The translations under genes and the position numbers were made by a program. Below, piece by piece: positions 59,676 to 64,000 of a DNA stretch of 64,000 bases. Under the pieces are notes generated by a model. It did not search any database and was not told where the DNA came from. It saw only the letters and a program-made list of their open reading frames with translations. Position 1 is the first letter of the stretch. Every line of letters begins with the position of its first letter. The stretch spans positions 124,001-188,000 of the forward strand of contig CAJQUW010004434.1 in assembly GCA_907163375.1 (NCBI GenBank), in the 5' to 3' direction. Source of the DNA: Prostheceraeus crozeri (Eukaryota; Platyhelminthes; Polycladida; Euryleptidae).

Positions 59676-60008
59676 TTAGATACTGGATTTCGGAAGTTCA
59701 GTCTGCTTCACATCGTTATCCCAGTGAATGCTAAGGCCTCCGAGATTCAGCCACAGTGGATGACTGGGTTCATTCATATATCTGTTGAGGGGAGCAGCTG
59801 CCGAAGGTCTATTACGAAGATCCCAGATTAAAATACCAACTTCGTAGACCATAGCATGGGCAGGAGGAAGTGGTGATGGAGTTCCAAATCCTTGCATCCG
59901 ATATAACGTCCAGTGCGGTTCCAATTCCGGTGTTTCGTTTGCTGAAGAGTCCCAATATTTGTTTGAAACAACACCATCAGACGGCATCAAACACACTTGA
60001 TTGATCCT
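59676..60008 (-). CDS. terminal exon of an unrecognised protein
   Basis: Acceptor TATGTTGCAG, then an open frame of about 110 codons to a stop at 59676-59678. Reads INQVCLMPSDGVVSNKYWDS, LEPHWTLYRMQGFGTPSPLP, AMVYEVGILIWDLRNRP and HPLWLNLGGLSIHWD. Rich in Trp, Pro and aromatic residues with no low complexity, so it looks like a real conserved domain. I do not recognise the family. The Trp-Asp pairs hint at a beta structure but do not prove WD40. Upstream exons must lie to the right and were not identified. Confidence 0.6.
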   Translation of the reverse strand, partial: RINQVCLMPSDGVVSNKYWDSSANETPELEPHWTLYRMQGFGTPSPLPPAHAMVYEVGILIWDLRNRPSAAAPLNRYMNEPSHPLWLNLGGLSIHWDNDVKQTELPKSSI

Positions 60009-61500
60009 GCAACATAAACATAGATGCTGGGTTCGATTGCAGAAAATCTGGAGGCACTGTTATGTTATGAAATCGTCAATGACTACAGTGTATGAATTCA
60101 CTTGACAAGCACCAATCAAGATTTTGGTGCAATAAGTTTGACGTCGCATTAAAAACGAAATACTGACTGATTATTACAAAACATGCATGACTTGTACAAT
60201 TATGTGATAAAATTCTAGTTCAACATTTTCACTATTACAAAAATAATAACTAGAGCTTTGCTACACCCTTCCTCGGAAGCACTAGGAAACTGGCAAAATA
60301 TCATGTCAAATTACTTTTGAGACTCGACGTTCAATGTTGTCGAGTTTATGCATTAAATAAATGTAATAATTTTAGATTAAAGGGAAACAATCCAAAAGGA
60401 TTCATTCCAAATGGAATCATCATGGCCGTTTAAGCCATCATCTCAGATTTGTTTGTGTTTGGCTTGTGTGTAAGGCTTGGTCTCATCAGAAGAAAGGCAG
60501 ACTTGTTTGATCCGATTCGCCGCAGTTCCTGAGTAACAGGACCTCAAAGTCGCCGATGTCGCTTTGTATTGGACGACAGATTTTCCCTACTAATGGTACT
60601 TGGCAGCTAATTCTGCTTCGATTGAATCGAGTCTGCACCACATTTTGCACATATATTGTTTGTGATTTGCTTTAGAACCCCAATACGAGCAATCCAACAA
60701 TTGTGCTGTTAATGACATATCGGCATACAGTGCATTTTTTTAAACACGTCGACATTCAAAGGTGACGATTTTCTTTCTAAAAATTGCGGAACAAACGTGA
60801 GTTCATCAGCGTTTGACTGACGTGACTATTAACTATGTATGCATGGACGTCAAGCCACAATTTATACTCAACCTCACTTCTATTTATGAGATTAACATGA
60901 AGTAAGATTAACATAAGACAAAAATTAACTATAATGAAGTTCAATTTAAGATAATTTTCAGATGACGCCTAATGTACAAGTGCTTATAGCTTATAACTAG
61001 CCATAATAGTTATATAGCTTACAACAAAGAATGCGGCAAACAGATCTGAACACAGAACGGATCAAATTCGTTAAGTGAAGCAACAAAATTCGTATTAAGA
61101 TGCTTTCCTACAATGCGGGCAACAAAGTTTCTTCAATCACGTAATTTATATTTAACACTCGAATATACCAGGGCTGCCACTCTTATCAAAAATAAAAACC
61201 GGAAAGTCAAATCGGAATGCCCCCCCTAACGTAGTCGTGGGTCCCCCCTAAAAGTAAGAAACTTATGATTATTCGATATCACACAACCCGATAAGTTTTG
61301 AAAGCGTTCAAGCAGAAGTTGGTTCTATTCTAATAAAGATGCTTCTAAATCCTCACAGTTAGCAAGTAAATGTAATATATTATTACTGATGCTTATTCAA
61401 TCATCAGTTTCATCAAGGTGCACTAGAATACATGACTCGAACAGCTACTATTTTCAGGAGAACCGTTTTCGAAGGTTAAACAGAGTGTACTACAAGACCC
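60009..61500. other. intron or intergenic, nothing recognised
   Basis: AT-rich. CCAGGGCTGCCAC at about 61169 resembles a hAT end but has no visible partner. Confidence 0.35.
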
Positions 61501-61739
61501 CTCTACCCTCCCCTGAATGCAAAATCAGCATGAAGTTATTGAACGATTAACGATTTCAGCTCGATATAAAGACTGCATATTATCGAATAATCTACATGTA
61601 GGCCCATGGATGATTTTACTTAACTGTTTCAAAGACATCTTTCTTCATTTCGCTCAAAAATTTTACATTCAAATTTATAATACACTATTCTCGTGCAGCT
61701 TTGCCATTTTCTATTAATCGTGCCATGACGTCACACGGT

Positions 61740-62095
61740 GCAAGATCACGTCTTTGTTGAGAAGAATTTTCATGAAACCAATAGGAAATTGCTGTTCAGC
61801 TGTTCAACGTTTGGAAGACTGCTTCAGCAGAGCGGTCTGGTCACAGAAAGTATCTACATACAAAATTCATGGTCAGCGCGGTTTAAATGCTTGGGCAAGC
61901 CATTTTCTTTGGGAGCCATCATTTTTTCTAGAAATCGAGAATGTGTGGTAAAATCTTCCTTTCTATGCTGCATAAAGTATACCGAATGTCCTGAAGGATA
62001 GGAATATTTTCACGCAAGATGGAATGCCAGCGCACTACTACAGACTCATCGCAAATTATTTAAACAGCAATTCTCCTAAATCCAGGGATGAGAAC
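61740..62095 (+). pseudogene. Tc1/mariner-superfamily transposase remnant
   Basis: A plus-strand frame with HGQRGLNAWASHFLWEPSF and, after a frame change, NIFTQDGMPAHYYRLIANYL. The latter matches the QQDGAPxHxxxxVRxYLN block around the second catalytic Asp in Tc1/IS630-type transposases. Ends are not visible; dead. Confidence 0.5.
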
Positions 62096-62324
62096 GCGGT
62101 ATCTGAAAAAATCCGTTAGATATCTTCCAGGGGTCCAAACGTTTCGAGGGCCCATTTTCAGTTTTGATGTGATTACAAGTAATCCAAGATTCAATTTTAA
62201 ATAGTCATGAATCTTTATGCGCCTAAACACTATATACCATATGCTGCGACTAAAAATACATTGATTATTAATGCATTAAGGCCATAGATAATAGTTATTT
62301 AGAGCTCAACCATTTTGAGGTTAA

Positions 62325-62590
62325 GTACCCAAGACAAAACCTCCAGCCTTTTATGAGTGTAACTAGTAAAGTTTTGATGTTTTTAAAGCGCCGCAGGCGA
62401 AACCTGCACTCTTTTGGGAGTATAACTAGTAGAGTTTTGATGCTTTCAAAGCGCCACAGTTTTAACTAGTTGAATTTGATGTTTTATAAAGATCCGCATG
62501 CAAAACCTAGAGCTTTTTGAGAGTGCAACTAGTAGAGTTTTGATGTTTTATAAAGCGACGCAGGCAAAACCTCAAGGCTTTCGGGATAAA
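62325..62590 (+). repeat. tandem repeat, four copies of about 65-80 bp
   Basis: Each unit has AAAACCT, CTTTT(T/G)GAGAGTG, AACTAGTAGAGTTTTGATGT and AAAGCGCCGCAGG. The copies are diverged and one is shortened. Confidence 0.85.
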
Positions 62591-62828
62591 TCTCTGACTG
62601 TTTAATACTCTAATATTTAACTAGATGAATAGAATGAATGTTCAATACATTCCTCTTCTAGAATTTCGAAATTAGGGCACTTTGAAAAATTCACACTTGT
62701 TGATGGGTCACTTGTTGATGTTTCAAGCTGTGTATCCATTAAAACAGGTTGAGTTGGATTGGAGATATTTCGAGATTTTGTTTTCTTCATAGGCCTATTT
62801 TCTTTACCTTTGTTTCTAGGAGTGGATT

Positions 62829-62957
62829 CTTTTCTCTTCTCTATTGTTGAACTTCGGAAACATAGTTGGAGGCAGTGAAGACACCGGATATCTTTGGTCT
62901 CTCAACTGCAATTCATCCTTGTTGCTCACACGATGAGGTTTATTAAGCTGGAGAGAC
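62829..62957 (-). CDS. possible exon of an unrecognised gene
   Basis: Acceptor-like CTCTCCAG followed by LNKPHRVSNKDELQLRDQRY, PVSSLPPTMFPKFNNREEKR and a stop near 62820. It looks like coding sequence by composition only. Confidence 0.3.
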
Positions 62958-63924
62958 ATAAAGCTTTGAGTGTCCCATATTACCCGCCATACATATCTTA
63001 TTTTAAAACCTATAAAAGAATTTGATAAAATTCTTAAATTGAAAAAGTGAAATGTTGTAAGCATAGCACAAGACCCCAGTTTCCATATCCAATGCATTTA
63101 AATTCATGAGAAAACTTGATTGATGTAATAATAGCTTCACTGGAATCTAAATTTTACATCAGCCCTATTTTTGACCTACAAAAATTCGTATATCAATTGT
63201 GTTTCAATTACACAACCGTAAGTACGCATCCCATTTCGCTTAAATTTTGTGTTTGCAGCTAATGATCACATCAATAAATAACCACCTTCATTATTCCAAA
63301 ACATTTGCACGAAGTATCTTTTTTCGAAGATATTCGTTGCGTGTCCCATATTACCCGCAAAATGAAAAAAATTGACGTTTAAAATGAGTTTCACACTGTT
63401 TGAGTAATAACACATACTCAGTAAAACAAATGGAATTGTTTTGCCATAGAATCGACTTGGACAATCACCATGAAATTGTACATGGGGCCTGCGAGTGAGT
63501 CTGTGTACTTTCTCCTTACAATCCATTTCATTTGAATTGGAGGGGTAGTTTCAGAATAAGAGAAAAATTTTGAATGTACCGGTATGTAGAATTTCTACAC
63601 GAAAACTACACGAAACGCAAAATCAACACGAAAAGAAATCCTTATCACTTCTGCCGTTTTTTTTGCGAGATTTCAATTTTCGCTAGTGTCTTCGCCTAGA
63701 TTTAGCCGCTTTTGCTTTTGATCGTACAAAATATTCTTCCGTCACTCCCTTGTGTTCCCGAAACTTTTTAGCAGATTTTTCTTTCATGTTCTTCTGACAT
63801 GCTTCTTGAAAGACACGTTTTGGAGAGCATCAAAGCGATCAGAACTCAATTCATGATATACTCTATAATTACGTATTACTTTTCGTCAAGCATTCCCACC
63901 TAAATTTACTTATTTTAAAACCTT

Positions 63925-64000
63925 GATTACTTGCGTTTCGTCCAGCTTCTTAGGATTGACGAAAGGATCACTGACTTCCTTGTAGGAGAATCTTCTGCTC
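63925..64000 (-). CDS. possible exon at the window edge
   Basis: Minus-strand open frame RRFSYKEVSDPFVNPKKLDE TQ up to a possible donor GTAATC. The frame is cut by the window end. It may belong with the 62829-62957 stretch or with the gene ending at 59676. Family unknown. Confidence 0.3.

Overview
The window is nuclear DNA of an animal, most likely a marine invertebrate: AT-rich, with spliced genes, long introns and a very heavy, nested load of DNA transposons, LINEs, Penelope-like elements and tRNA-derived SINEs. No species is claimed.

Host genes, all on the minus strand. (1) A mitochondrial-type valyl-tRNA synthetase (VARS2-like) occupies about 35 kb, from a stop at 20095 up to at least 54999. 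Seventeen coding exons with consistent splice phases can be read, 3009 nt in all including the stop; the exon with the start codon was not found. (2) Mitochondrial ribosomal protein bL17m (MRPL17) is a one-exon coding region at 56787-57380. (3) A terminal exon of an unrecognised protein lies at 59676-60008. (4) Possible exons of another gene lie at 62829-62957 and at the right edge.

Layout. 273-5681 is a 5.4-kb element with an exact 8-bp target duplication. 6326-6992 is a Harbinger-like MITE. 7017-19185 is a transposon stack: a piggyBac element (TTAA sites) was split by an 8.3-kb CACTA/EnSpm-like element (7540-15887). The CACTA element holds a hAT-like element (12712-14844), which holds an R2/R4-type LINE remnant. 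A second hAT-like element (17192-18250) also sits in the piggyBac gene. 20095-54999 is the synthetase gene, with introns packed with a mariner, three truncated Penelope-like copies flanked by inverted terminal repeats, a short Ty3/gypsy-type LTR fossil, four LINE fragments or copies, three further hAT elements, foldback elements and SINEs. 55-64 kb carries the small genes, a MITE, a Tc1-like remnant and an 80-bp-class tandem repeat.

The two recognised complete or near-complete host genes both serve mitochondrial translation (charging of tRNA-Val and the large ribosomal subunit) and are adjacent on one strand. Whether they are co-regulated cannot be judged from sequence alone.
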